A model generated the notes under the pieces. It did not search any database and was not told the origin of the DNA. It was given only the letters and a program-made list of their open reading frames with translations. A program made the translations under genes and the position numbers. From Acanthamoeba sp. SK_2022b (lineage: Eukaryota > Discosea > Longamoebia > Acanthamoebidae): a stretch of 27,122 bases of DNA. Shown here piece after piece: positions 19,423-27,122 of this stretch. The DNA is taken from NCBI GenBank assembly GCA_027943245.1, contig JANDJZ010000525.1:1-27122 (forward strand), given 5' to 3'. Numbering within the stretch: the stretch's first letter is position 1; every line of letters starts with the position of its first letter.

Positions 19423-21417
19423 GTGGATGAGCACAGGCAGCGAAGCCGAGCGCGGGCTGGCCGGCAGGCTACCTTCGGCGATGGCGCTGGCCAGCGTGGC
19501 GTTGGCGCTGTGGGCGGAGATGACCTTGTCCAGGTCGCCCAGGCACGTCGACAGGGTCTGCTCGTCGACCTCGACCTCGGCCTCGGCCTCCGACGGGCTC
19601 GCGGTCTTGGTCTCCACGGGCCTGATGATGGGCTGCGGTTGGCTCTCGTGGGCGGACGACGATGGCGATGATGACGTGGCAGAGCGAGCGAACAGGGCCA
19701 GCGGGGCGAGGATGGGGTCGACAAAGTAGCGCTTGGTCAGCAGGGGCTGCTTCTCGAGCATGCGCCCCGCGGCCGTGATCGCGACGCGCGTGTAGGCCTC
19801 GGCCTGCTCGTGCGCGACCGGCACGCGAATCAACTCCCTCAGCTGCGGATACACGGCCGCGTAGTATCTCTGCGCGCGACCAGGTCAACGCGCTTTTCGG
19901 CCAACAGGCGTGGTCGACAAAAAACCAAGCCCCCCCCCCAAGCGTGAGCAGAGACGCACCGGCTTGGGGACCTGCTTGGGCGGAGTGGTGATGATCTGTA
20001 CGATCTTGGCCTGAAGCGCGTCGGGCACTGCAGCAAAGCGGAGACGGTCAGCAACGGGAGCGGATAGAGTGAGGGGGAGGGGGGAGCGCGTACGATCGCC
20101 GCCCGATCCCAGATGCGCAAGAACGGCGGCGACGCCTCCGTTGCGCATGAGGGCGCGCGAGAGCAGGTGGCCGCATTGCGACGACAGCCATCGAGGCGCC
20201 GGGCGACCCGGCGAGCCCATGAGCAACAGCAGCGACGCCACGAGCGCCTGCGGCGCGACACTGTCGCTCGCGAGTGAGCCAACCAATCGGCGAACAGCAA
20301 AAAAGAAGGGGAGAGCGGGTCGCACGCACGCTTTGACGAAGTTGCTTTCGAGAACGGCGAGCGCCCACTTCTGCGTCGGAGAAGACGGCTGGTCGGTCGT
20401 GCCGGCCGGCCGGCCCTGGGGCAGGAACGCCGACAGCACGCTGGCCGGCGTGGCCTTGGTCGCGGCTGCTGGGACTGGAGTGGTCGGCGCCGTAGCCGGC
20501 GCGTCGTGGCCCTGAGCGGCGGTGGCCGTCGGCGCAGGAGAAGGGCCGTAGGCGATCTGGAGCAGGGCGGCCATCATGTCGGGGAGGTAGGTGGGCAGGA
20601 CGTACGCCCGCAGCTCCTCCGCGCGCGAGATGACGTCCACCAGCGCCTTGGTGCACTCGAACAGGCGAGCGTCATCGGTGACCTTATCGGGGATCAGCCG
20701 CATTGCTGCGCATCATACAAATAAATAATCAATAATGAAATAATAAAATAATAATAATAATAATAATAATAAAAAACAAAAAATCGAGTAGGATGAGCCA
20801 GTGGCGCCGAGCGTTGAACGCGTGTGTCTCGGCTACGTACAGCTGGCGGCGTTCTGCAAGCGCTGGGCCAAGGGGATACCCACGCCTTCGGCCAGGCAAG
20901 GCAGGATGCCCCACCAGACCACCATCTGCACCACTTGCCGCACGGCCAACTCATCCTGGAACCACGTACGAGGCCAAAGGGGGAGTGAACTCTCAGTCGA
21001 GATCGCCGAACTGCACGTGAGCCCGCCTCCAAACGCAAACGGGTTTACCTGCAAGCCCAGCTGCCAGGGCGGGGGCGGTGCTGCGGCGTCGTCCTCGCCC
21101 AACCGTTGCTTCCTGGCGCTGCCGGGTGCAGTCGGACCGCTGACCTCTAAGGGCAGAGCACCACCAGTGACGTTATTCCTCCTGGGAGAGCTCAAAGTGG
21201 AGGCAAGTAGTCAATGGGTACCGGTCAGGTTGTGGGTGGCCTTCTCGTGCTCCACTGCCGCTCCCAAATCGGAGAGAAGCCTCAAGCCCTCCTTGGCCAA
21301 GGCCCAGTGATCCACAGGCAACTCCTGCTTCAGCTGATTGGCCAAGATGCGCACCGACGCCACCACCTCCCGCACCACAGGTGTGCTAGTGGCAGTACTT
21401 CCTCCCTCAGCGTCCAT
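17082..21417 (-). CDS. TANGO6: TANGO6/Rtp1-like HEAT-repeat protein
   Basis: Sixteen exons join in phase to 982 residues: 21417-21222, 21146-21049, 20955-20841, 20705-20326, 20247-20094, 20027-19960, 19869-19473, 19338-19098, 19023-18856, 18786-18711, 18626-18483, 18351-18252, 18172-17986, 17889-17708, 17607-17479 and 17395-17082. The C-terminal third matches the RTP1 C1/C2 repeats of TANGO6: QILAELRDPLLPVRAQALVAL, YYAAMLGLGALGDIFPEEII, DTRLKLGETLVRVCERCGE, NLRASSLSNLGSVCELM and LGCLFVFSRLF. Human TANGO6 is about 1,090 residues. Family members are linked to Golgi/ER organisation (Drosophila screen) and to nuclear import and assembly of RNA polymerase II (yeast Rtp1). Two introns look GC-AG, and two contain long TG/CA tracts. 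The N-terminal third is poorly conserved and its first junctions are less certain. Confidence 0.87.
18173..18251 (-). other. Probable GC-AG intron (79 nt) in TANGO6-like gene
   Basis: The donor is ACAG|gcacgc and the acceptor aaccag, both in phase 1. It joins SDSATE...T to ETPSLFRRDVEQILAEL, the start of the RTP1 repeats. No GT near the donor gives the right phase. Confidence 0.55.
18352..18482 (-). other. Probable GC-AG intron whose donor abuts a CA tract
   Basis: On the coding strand exon 11 ends ELK (CTCAAG). The intron starts gcacacac and runs straight into about 33 CA units. The acceptor gggccag leads in phase 0 to DHPEEHISTLAAEL. The nearest GT (gtgaac, 11 nt upstream) would give the wrong phase. 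Confidence 0.55.
18416..18481. repeat. (TG)33 microsatellite in an intron
   Basis: A perfect TG tract on the plus strand reads as CA on the sense strand of the TANGO6-like gene and begins at its intron-11 donor. Confidence 0.97.
19356..19421. repeat. (AC)33 microsatellite in an intron
   Basis: A perfect AC tract on the plus strand reads as GT on the sense strand of the TANGO6-like gene. It ends about 17 nt before the intron-7 acceptor, where a polypyrimidine tract is normally expected. Confidence 0.97.
20748..20772. repeat. (TAA)n microsatellite in an intron
   Basis: About eight ATA/TAA units lie in the 135-nt third intron of the TANGO6-like gene, within a longer A/T run. Confidence 0.85.
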
Positions 21418-21935
21418 CTTGCCAAGGTGCCGTATTTTTAATATGATTTTCTTTGTTATTTTCTTGCTTATGCAAATTTCCGTTGTTTTCCTGGAGTGGG
21501 TGGCCCGATTTTACCGCCGAACTGGGATGAGTAGTTCTGAACTCGCCAGTTCTTCGACGCCGCCGAACCGACTTTTCGAACGGCGTTGAAGAGGATGACG
21601 ACTGAAGGCCCGTTCACGCCAAACAGGCTGTCAGCGCGGGCGGGCGATAGTCCCGAAGGGCAGAACCACCGCATGAAAGTGAGCGAAGAGTCGCCACTGT
21701 CAAGGCCAGCTCGTGACAAATCGTGTCAGGCGGACCACGGCGCACGACTCATCCCACGCCTGGCTCTGTCACGACGTCAAACAGCCACGTCAGTTGCCTG
21801 GAGGCCGGGGCGAGAGGTCGGCGAGATGGGGGCGAGAAGACGAGAAAAGGGACAGAAAGCGATCGCCTTGCCCGGTAACTCTCCAAATCTGTGCGAAAAC
21901 TCCTTTCTCCTTATTTTCCTATTGGCAAATAAAGT

Positions 21936-21981
21936 CCTTGCGCGAAAATTCATATAATGGACCTTTCCCGTTGGCGCAAGG
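21936..21981. repeat. 8-bp inverted repeat with E2F-like half site
   Basis: CCTTGCGC (21936-21943) and GCGCAAGG (21974-21981) are exact inverses around a 30-bp spacer. The left arm runs into GCGCGAAAA. A TTTCCCG stretch lies before the right arm. Confidence 0.5.
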
Positions 21982-22104
21982 CCATCGCGGAAATTACGAA
22001 GCGGGAGAAAATCCGTTCGTTTGTTCCCAGAAGCGGTAGCACCAAAGAGCTGACATTTCTGTGGTGACTGGTGAGGAAGTGTCCCCACGTCGTGATGAGC
22101 TCAG

Positions 22105-22110
22105 TATAAA
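22105..22110 (+). promoter_or_regulatory. TATA box of the nuclear-protein gene
   Basis: TATAAA sits in the context cagTATAAATtgg. With the usual 25-30 bp spacing, transcription would start near 22135-22140. That is upstream of both candidate ATGs at 22268 and 22379. Confidence 0.6.
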
Positions 22111-22267
22111 TTGGTGACGGCAGGGCTTGCGCTGGTTTGCTCTTCCTCACTTCAGCTTCATTGCACGCACCCCAGCGCTATCGCGCGCCAACTCGCCTTT
22201 TTGAACGACGACCGAGACGACGGCCGCAGCGCCACCTCACAAGTACTAACTCGCTTCCGCTGCACAC

Positions 22268-23974
22268 ATGCTGCTGGCGCCACGCACTGCGCGCTCGGAT
22301 CGGACAAAAAATCGCGTAGCGGCACAAATCTCATCCCAATCCCATCTTTGCCGCTACACGCAGATCGGAGCACACAACATGAATAGAAGGGCTTCAATCC
22401 CCGACGAGCAGCTTGCACTCGAGGGTCTGGTGAGCCTCTCCGGCCACCACACCACGTCTTCCGCCTCTGCAACGCAAGGGCAGCAGCAGCAGCATCAAGC
22501 CCACCATCTTCCGTGGAACGCGATGAGCCACGACGACAAACCCGCCAGCGAAAACAAGCATCACCGTCATCCACTCATGCCGCTGACGTGTCCGTCTTTG
22601 TCATCGTCGCTGTCGTCATCTTCAGCATCTTCCGCTCCGCCAAGCGAGTCCAAGATGGGCACGGGACGGCGAACAGGCTTCTCCGCCAAGGACGCCCTCA
22701 AGGACGCTCTGGCGGCCGAGCACCACACGACACACTACACGAGCATCCATCCTCCATCTTCTTTCTTCGCAACAACTTCTACTCCTACGTCGCCGCTCTC
22801 CTCTCTCTCATCACCGCGCTCCTCCTTCTCCCTGCCTCCGCTCTCTGCCACGCTCGCCTCCCTCCACGCCCCTTCCTCCGCCACCGCGACCACGCCCTCT
22901 CCTTCTCCCCGCTCATCCTTCTCATCTTCCTCTACGCCGGCGTCATCTTCTCGGCGGGGCAGCATCTCCTCCGCCTCCGAGATGCCGCCGGCCAAGCGGG
23001 CCAAGCTCGAGCCGAGCTCGTCGTCGCCGTCCACGTCCTCCTCGCCCATGTCCTCGCCCCGGGGCTCGTTCTCGGTCGCCGCGGGCGTGCCCCTGATGGA
23101 CGACCCGCCCGAGGACTCGCAGCTGATCCCCGTCACGGCGCGCATCCCGCAGGGCGAGGTGTGCATCCACATCGAGAAGCCCGTGCTCGACGCGCTCACG
23201 GCCAGCGGCATCTCGCCAGAGAGCATCGTGGACCTGATCGTGCAGAACGACAAGGAGAGCCGGGACCAGGTCATCCGAGAGACCGGCTTCTCGACCAACT
23301 ACATCATGAAGCTCCAGCGCCGCGTGCTCCACTCGTCCTCGCAGCTCCAGCTGCCCCCGCCCGTGCGCCACTCGTTCGGGCCCGGCGTGGACCTCCACGT
23401 CCTGTTCGACTCCGAGGGCGGGCCCCTCTTCATGAAGAAGGAGCTCTGCAGCATCCTCGGCATGAAGGGCACCACCTTCAGCTACTGGAAGAAGAAGTCC
23501 AACGTCGAGGACACCGACACGAGCAAGGACTTCCGCCTCATGGACATCTGCCGCACCCTCTTTGGCGGCCGCGCCACCTACACCCTCTACTCGCCCGTCT
23601 CGACCCTCACCATCCTCAACGAGATGGAGACCTCGCGCCAGAAGAACTCCTTCTCCAACCTGGCCGGCCTCAAGTTCCTCGTCACCACCTACGGCCAGTA
23701 CGGCCAGAAGGCCACCAAGCTCCTGGCCGACCCCAACGCCATGCTCCTCCTCGACGCCGCCGCCGGCGAGGCCCTCCTCTCGCCCCCCTTTTCGGCCCCG
23801 AGCCCCTCTACATCTTCCTCTACTTCTACTTCCACCTCTACCACTTCGACTACTCCAACCGCGACAACGCCCTCGGCCCCGGCCACCGCCACGCCCATGG
23901 CGCTCGGCAAGACGCTCGAGGGCGCCAGCCCTGCAGCCGACGCCGTCAGCGCTGCCCACTCCGCGGCCTGCTGA
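22268..23974 (+). CDS. Ser/Thr-rich probable nuclear protein with HTH-like core
   Basis: The single open frame is 568 residues from the first ATG, or 531 if translation starts at MNRRAS (22379). Both ATGs lie downstream of the TATA box. Residues about 40-235 are low complexity (Ser, Thr, Pro, His). PPAKRAK (240-246) is a plausible nuclear localisation signal. An ordered core follows: GEVCIHIEKPVLDALTASG, SIVDLIVQNDKESRDQVI, FSTNYIMKLQRRVL, then FMKKELCSILGMKGTTFSYW and DFRLMDICRTLFGGRATYTL. The helical, basic character and STNYIMKLQRR resemble helix-turn-helix DNA-binding proteins, but I cannot name a family. Residues 505 to the end are Ser/Thr/Ala low complexity. Several overlapping long frames arise from the high GC content. 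This one has natural composition and conserved-looking hydrophobic spacing. Confidence 0.7.
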   Translation: MLLAPRTARSDRTKNRVAAQISSQSHLCRYTQIGAHNMNRRASIPDEQLALEGLVSLSGHHTTSSASATQGQQQQHQAHHLPWNAMSHDDKPASENKHHRHPLMPLTCPSLSSSLSSSSASSAPPSESKMGTGRRTGFSAKDALKDALAAEHHTTHYTSIHPPSSFFATTSTPTSPLSSLSSPRSSFSLPPLSATLASLHAPSSATATTPSPSPRSSFSSSSTPASSSRRGSISSASEMPPAKRAKLEPSSSSPSTSSSPMSSPRGSFSVAAGVPLMDDPPEDSQLIPVTARIPQGEVCIHIEKPVLDALTASGISPESIVDLIVQNDKESRDQVIRETGFSTNYIMKLQRRVLHSSSQLQLPPPVRHSFGPGVDLHVLFDSEGGPLFMKKELCSILGMKGTTFSYWKKKSNVEDTDTSKDFRLMDICRTLFGGRATYTLYSPVSTLTILNEMETSRQKNSFSNLAGLKFLVTTYGQYGQKATKLLADPNAMLLLDAAAGEALLSPPFSAPSPSTSSSTSTSTSTTSTTPTATTPSAPATATPMALGKTLEGASPAADAVSAAHSAAC

Positions 23975-24585
23975 CCGTTGCCCCTCCAAGACCCCCTCCC
24001 CGATCCCATCACCCGTCTCTCTCTCTCTCCTTCTCCACCCGCACGCGAGTACCCGTCGGCGTCGTCATCGACAACCCCTTCCCGTGCCGGTGTGGAGCCC
24101 AGCCCACAGTTTTGCCAATACTCTCCAACTCGCTACTCTGCTTCTCCTCCACTGCCCAAGAGATCTCTTACCAGCCGCCTCGTGCACGCACACTTAGAGT
24201 GTCGACACGTCGCTTTTCCACTCGTAACGTATCCTCTCGCTCAAGCTGCTCTCCCTCTCTCTGTACATAAAGAAAGATAAGGCTCATCTCCACAACGAAT
24301 AAATCCACACGAACGACTACTACGCAGTCGTGCCCTAGTGTCGAAATGACTCAACGCCACGCGAAACGAGGCCAGCCTTACGCAGTTTGTTCTTCCACGC
24401 GCTCTAGGTGATCGAAGTGAGCGAGGTCGTGATCCATTCTGTTGATATTCCGTCCCTAGGGCGACGGGGGTGGAACATGCTACCGTACAACGGGAATAAA
24501 ATAGACCAACCGGATCCCAGAGTCCTATAAAGAGCCTGCACAACTGAGTTTGCCGGCTCGGAGTTCACAACAGTGGCGGACACGG

Positions 24586-24726
24586 ATGCCCCCGGAGACG
24601 GTAGTCCACTTCAACGCTGGTATCGATGCCCTGGTGGCTTCTTACCATCACCCCGATCTGCCCTTATATACCGGCCATAAGCCCCAAGCAAGCCATTCAA
24701 AACCAAACCAACCATCAGCTGTATAA
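24586..24726 (+). CDS. Short open frame, possible small protein or uORF
   Basis: ATG to TAA encodes 46 residues (MPPETVVHFNAGIDALVASY and onward). It lies 55-60 bp after a TATAAA at 24526-24531, a distance that suits a short leader. It overlaps the TATA box of the next gene and ends 30 nt before that gene's ATG. No family is recognised. It could equally be a chance frame. Confidence 0.25.
   Translation: MPPETVVHFNAGIDALVASYHHPDLPLYTGHKPQASHSKPNQPSAV
24664..24670 (+). promoter_or_regulatory. TATA box of the secreted-protein gene
   Basis: TTATATA lies 87 bp before the ATG at 24757. It implies a transcription start near 24695 and a leader of roughly 60 nt rich in A and C. Confidence 0.6.
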
Positions 24727-24756
24727 CTACTACCACTACTGTACTCTACCAACAAC

Positions 24757-25284
24757 ATGAAGGCCTTCCTCGCCCTCTTTGCCCTCTTCTTCATCGTCAA
24801 CGCCGCGCAGGCTACCCTGTTCTTCTGCCAGGACAGCCAGTATGACCCCGTCCAGCCGGCCTTCTCCAACATTCTCAAGTTCTACGCCGAGCGCGCCGTC
24901 TACAAGGACTTCAGGGACTACTTCGTGCAGATCACCAAGAACGTCGACCTCGGCAACACCACCGTCGAGGCCTCCGTCATCGAGCAGCTCAAGGCCAGGC
25001 TCACCCAGAAGGGTTACGACAACACCGTGCAGAGCTTCACCATCACCCGCTCCAACGGCGACATCACCATGGACACCATCCTCGGCGTCAACCCCGTCAT
25101 CGACAACCACGGCGGCCGCTACTCGCTCGGCAAGCCCATGCTCTGCCGCGACTTCGAGACCCTCGTCTTCGACTACACCTACGTCACCCGCACCGGTCTG
25201 CAGTACCGTTTCTGGGCCCAGGCCGTCCAGACCTCCGTCCAGAAGCAGTTCTTCTCCTTCAGGTGGAACATCCCCGTCCAGTAA
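24757..25284 (+). CDS. Small secreted protein of unknown function
   Basis: A single exon encodes 175 residues. MKAFLALFALFFIVNAAQA is a textbook signal peptide, with cleavage likely after residue 19. The mature part (about 156 residues) has one N-glycosylation sequon (N67-T-T) and two cysteines (FFCQD near 24, MLCRD near 130), which could form one disulfide. It has no transmembrane helix or retention signal and ends RWNIPVQ. Codons are almost all C- or G-ending. With the TATA box and an AATAAA at 25318-25323, this suggests strong expression. The family is not recognised. It could be secreted or stay in the endolysosomal lumen. Confidence 0.88.
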   Translation: MKAFLALFALFFIVNAAQATLFFCQDSQYDPVQPAFSNILKFYAERAVYKDFRDYFVQITKNVDLGNTTVEASVIEQLKARLTQKGYDNTVQSFTITRSNGDITMDTILGVNPVIDNHGGRYSLGKPMLCRDFETLVFDYTYVTRTGLQYRFWAQAVQTSVQKQFFSFRWNIPVQ

Positions 25285-25317
25285 ATGACCCTCTCTGGTC
25301 GCGGTACCATCGAACAC

Positions 25318-25323
25318 AATAAA
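25318..25323 (+). terminator. Poly(A) signal of the secreted-protein gene
   Basis: AATAAA occurs 34 nt after the stop codon, in a short AT-rich stretch. Confidence 0.6.
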
Positions 25324-25503
25324 TAGACCCATTTTAAAAAATCGCTTGATGCTCCTACACCTTGAGCCCAGTGGAGTTGCTTTGTTTTATCGTTTCTGTG
25401 ATAATAGAACCACACATTTCTGATTGGCATATTGAAGTCCTGTGTGGCCCATGTTTACATTGTCTTTTAATTAGTTTGGAACTGGCCGTTCTTTCTGTGG
25501 TGT

Positions 25504-27122
25504 TCAACATCTTCTCCTACGTTCGTCGGTGTAATGATCGAACACGATGGGACCGGTGGCTACGGTGGGCTCAACCAGACTCGCGCCGATGCCCGTGCGT
25601 CGCAGCTTTACCTGCAGCGCGTACTGATGCTCGAGCATCATTGCGTGTGCCATGCCAAAGGGCGCCCCGTTGAGGTGGGCCTCGTCGACCTTGAGCTCGA
25701 GCGTGCATTGCACGGTCGTCCCCCTGCGCATCGACACAGCGAACACGTGCTCGCCCCGCTCGTCGTCCATCGTCATCGCGGTCGTCACCGCCCGCGCGCC
25801 CGCCTCGCTCGGTGTAGGCGCAGGCTGCCTCGCGTGGCCAGCGCGTCGTGACCTCGAGCATCGCCGGTTGGCCTGCAGGACGGCCGCGCGTTCCGCCCGT
25901 TCGATCGGGGTGAGGGCCACTGGCACCCACTCGTGGTAGCCGCGCCATCGCATCATCTCCACTGGCCGCACTACTATCTGAGCAAAGTCGAGCAACGAGC
26001 GGTTCTCTACCACCACGTCCATTCGTATCTGTGCGCGATGTCGTTCAGCAAGCCGTCGTCATCACCATTATCGCCATGCCCTACACGAAGACGTACCGTC
26101 TCCCCCAGGTAGAACCCGGTCTTGGACAAGGAGAGGGTCAATCGGATGCCGCGTAGCCGCGAGCACGTCGCCACGAAGGCGGTTTGCTGCGCCGACGTCT
26201 TGAAAACCCAACACGAGACAAAGTAGAAGGGTTAGCCGCGAGTAGAGAGTACGCATGTAGAAGATGTAGCGGGGGGGGGGGTACTCACCATGAGCTGTTG
26301 GCGGTGGAGTGGGTTAGGGACGACGGTGAGCGGGAAGGGCGATAGAGAGGTCCAGAAGTCGACGTAGGGCCATGGGTAGGTCAGGATGCCCCGCACGCCG
26401 TACGAGCAGAAGAACTGCGTTGGCTTGCACACACTGGACAGGCCATCGGCCCTACTTGGGTCAATCTTACGCTCTTGAGTTTGTGGATGTCTGTGGTGGT
26501 GGCGAGGGAAGCAACGGCGAGGTGCGTACCGTGAGATGGATGGGGGGACGTTGGTCTGAGGGAAGGGCACTCGGAAAGGGAAGTGGTAGGTGCCCTGCTG
26601 GAAGGTCAATCGTCGGCTGCCCTTCTGGCCCCACTCCACCTTGTCCGCCACCGGGTGATGCAGGGCCCAGAGCACGCGCTTCACGTCCGACTGAGCACAC
26701 ACCACAGACACACACCTCAGTCAGCGCATCGCAGATCTCGCTGCGATCGACCAGTGGTCGTTTATGCACGCGGCGCTACTCCACCTTCTCGTCGGGGGCA
26801 AAGCGGCGCTCGTAGGCTTCGAATTGGATGTAGATCCCGTGCGTGGTGAGACTTGCCGACGCCACATTCAGTATGACCTTTGGAGGGGGGGGGGAGTGCT
26901 GACACTTTTAGCTCCGAAGCGGTGATGGGGGCTGGTGGGGGAAACCTACCTCGCCGGTGAGGGCGAGGGACGGGGTGCCCGAAACGAAGTGGGAGGTGTC
27001 GAGGCGGACGATGATCTCGTTCTTCTTGCGGTCGCCTTGGCTGAGGAGCGAGCCCTTCCGGAAGTGGAACGTGGTCCGGTAGCGCTCTCTCCAGTCCTCG
27101 CCCTTGTCCTTTGCATGGTGGG
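25504..27122 (-). CDS. Arrestin-domain protein (5' end outside window)
   Basis: Six exons are visible: 27122-26950 (partial), 26877-26785, 26690-26530, 26451-26289, 26198-26097 and 26028-25504. The N-terminal arrestin fold is recognisable from GEVILNVASASLTTHGIYIQFEAYE, FQQGTYHFPFRVPFPQTNVPPSI and GVRGILTYPW. The C-terminal fold begins RLTLSLSKTGFYLGETIRMDVVVENRS. The last exon ends after about 175 residues with an Arg-rich tail (DERRRRC). Alpha-arrestins and amoeba ADC proteins act as cytosolic adaptors that link membrane proteins to ubiquitin ligases and endocytosis. No PPxY motif is visible in the part seen, so the partner is unknown. All visible introns are GT-AG, and the phase is consistent throughout. 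An ATG-like triplet near 27117 is out of frame with the domain and was not used. Confidence 0.85.

Larger units (their letters stand above)
21418..22267. promoter_or_regulatory. 850-bp divergent spacer upstream of TANGO6-like and nuclear-protein genes
   Basis: No coding region is supported here. The longest open frame (21586-21957, plus) has no family resemblance and unnatural composition. The spacer contains a repeated CCGCCGAAC motif near 21515 and 21560, an ATTGG box at about 21920, a CGCGAAAA E2F-like half site at 21941, an 8-bp inverted repeat, and the TATA box at 22105. It probably drives both neighbouring genes. Confidence 0.5.
23975..24756. other. Spacer between nuclear-protein and secreted-protein genes
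   Basis: It begins with a CT-rich 3' untranslated stretch and an AATAAA at 24298-24303, a likely poly(A) signal of the upstream gene. Further on are a TATAAA at 24526, a 46-codon open frame (24586-24726), and the TATA box of the secreted-protein gene at 24665. No tRNA or structured RNA was recognised. Confidence 0.55.

Noticed and set aside
21586..21957. 124-codon plus-strand frame in the divergent spacer
   Set aside because: It has no domain and biased composition, and it overlaps the presumed promoter elements.
22943..23989. 348-codon minus-strand frame rich in Gly, Arg and Val
   Set aside because: It mirrors the sense frame at 22268-23974, with repetitive composition and no motif.
22513..24270. 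585-codon frame overlapping the Ser/Thr-rich gene in another frame
   Set aside because: It is Arg/His/Pro/Gly-rich with no hydrophobic core pattern. It is a GC-rich shadow of the 22268 frame.
24390..24480. GC-rich stretch considered as a possible tRNA or structured RNA
   Set aside because: I could not form an acceptor stem plus D and T arms, and no A/B box pair was found.

Overview
The window looks like nuclear DNA of a free-living amoeba, most like Acanthamoeba (Amoebozoa). The grounds are GC-rich coding sequence with G/C-ending codons, densely packed genes on both strands, many short introns (mostly 60-100 nt, GT-AG with a few GC-AG), AT-rich spacers, long TG/CA tracts inside introns, and conserved eukaryotic proteins. 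I saw no bacterial operon, tRNA, rRNA or CRISPR. Spliced models were built by hand. Junctions were accepted only when phase, splice dinucleotides and protein-family continuity agreed.

Layout, left to right. 1-695 (-): class I SAM methyltransferase, 3' end outside the window. 847-2309 (-): IMPACT/Yih1-type RWD protein. 2710-5360 (+): cohesin kleisin Rad21, sharing a 400-bp divergent promoter with IMPACT that holds a perfect E2F-type palindrome. 5553-5914 (-): small two-helix membrane protein. 6054-7189 (+): METTL21-like protein methyltransferase. 7293-9345 (+): orphan multi-pass membrane protein. 9346-10917: spacer with gene debris, less GC-rich than its surroundings. 10918-11870 (+): orphan gene. 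12025-13224 (+): nucleotidyltransferase with a basic RG-rich tail. 13412-14506 (-): atypical Rho-like GTPase in six exons, divergent from the mitochondrial acyl carrier protein at 14667-15098 (+). 15377-16357 (-): LisH-CTLH-CRA protein. 16542-16974 (-): single-pass membrane protein. 17082-21417 (-): TANGO6/Rtp1-type HEAT-repeat protein in 16 exons. 22268-23974 (+): Ser/Thr-rich probable nuclear protein behind a TATA box. 24757-25284 (+): secreted protein behind a TATA box. 25504-27122 (-): arrestin-domain protein, 5' end outside the window.

The genes are mostly unrelated housekeeping functions: translation control, chromosome cohesion, protein and small-molecule methylation, mitochondrial acyl carriage, secretory or polymerase assembly, and membrane-protein sorting. 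Links are at the level of gene arrangement, through divergent pairs with short shared promoters. I found no self-contained new defence or mobile system. The most unusual items are the degenerate Rho-like GTPase with its 7-nt microexon, the nucleotidyltransferase with an RG tail, the gene debris at 9.5-10.4 kb, the GC-AG introns, and the long dinucleotide tracts beside splice sites.
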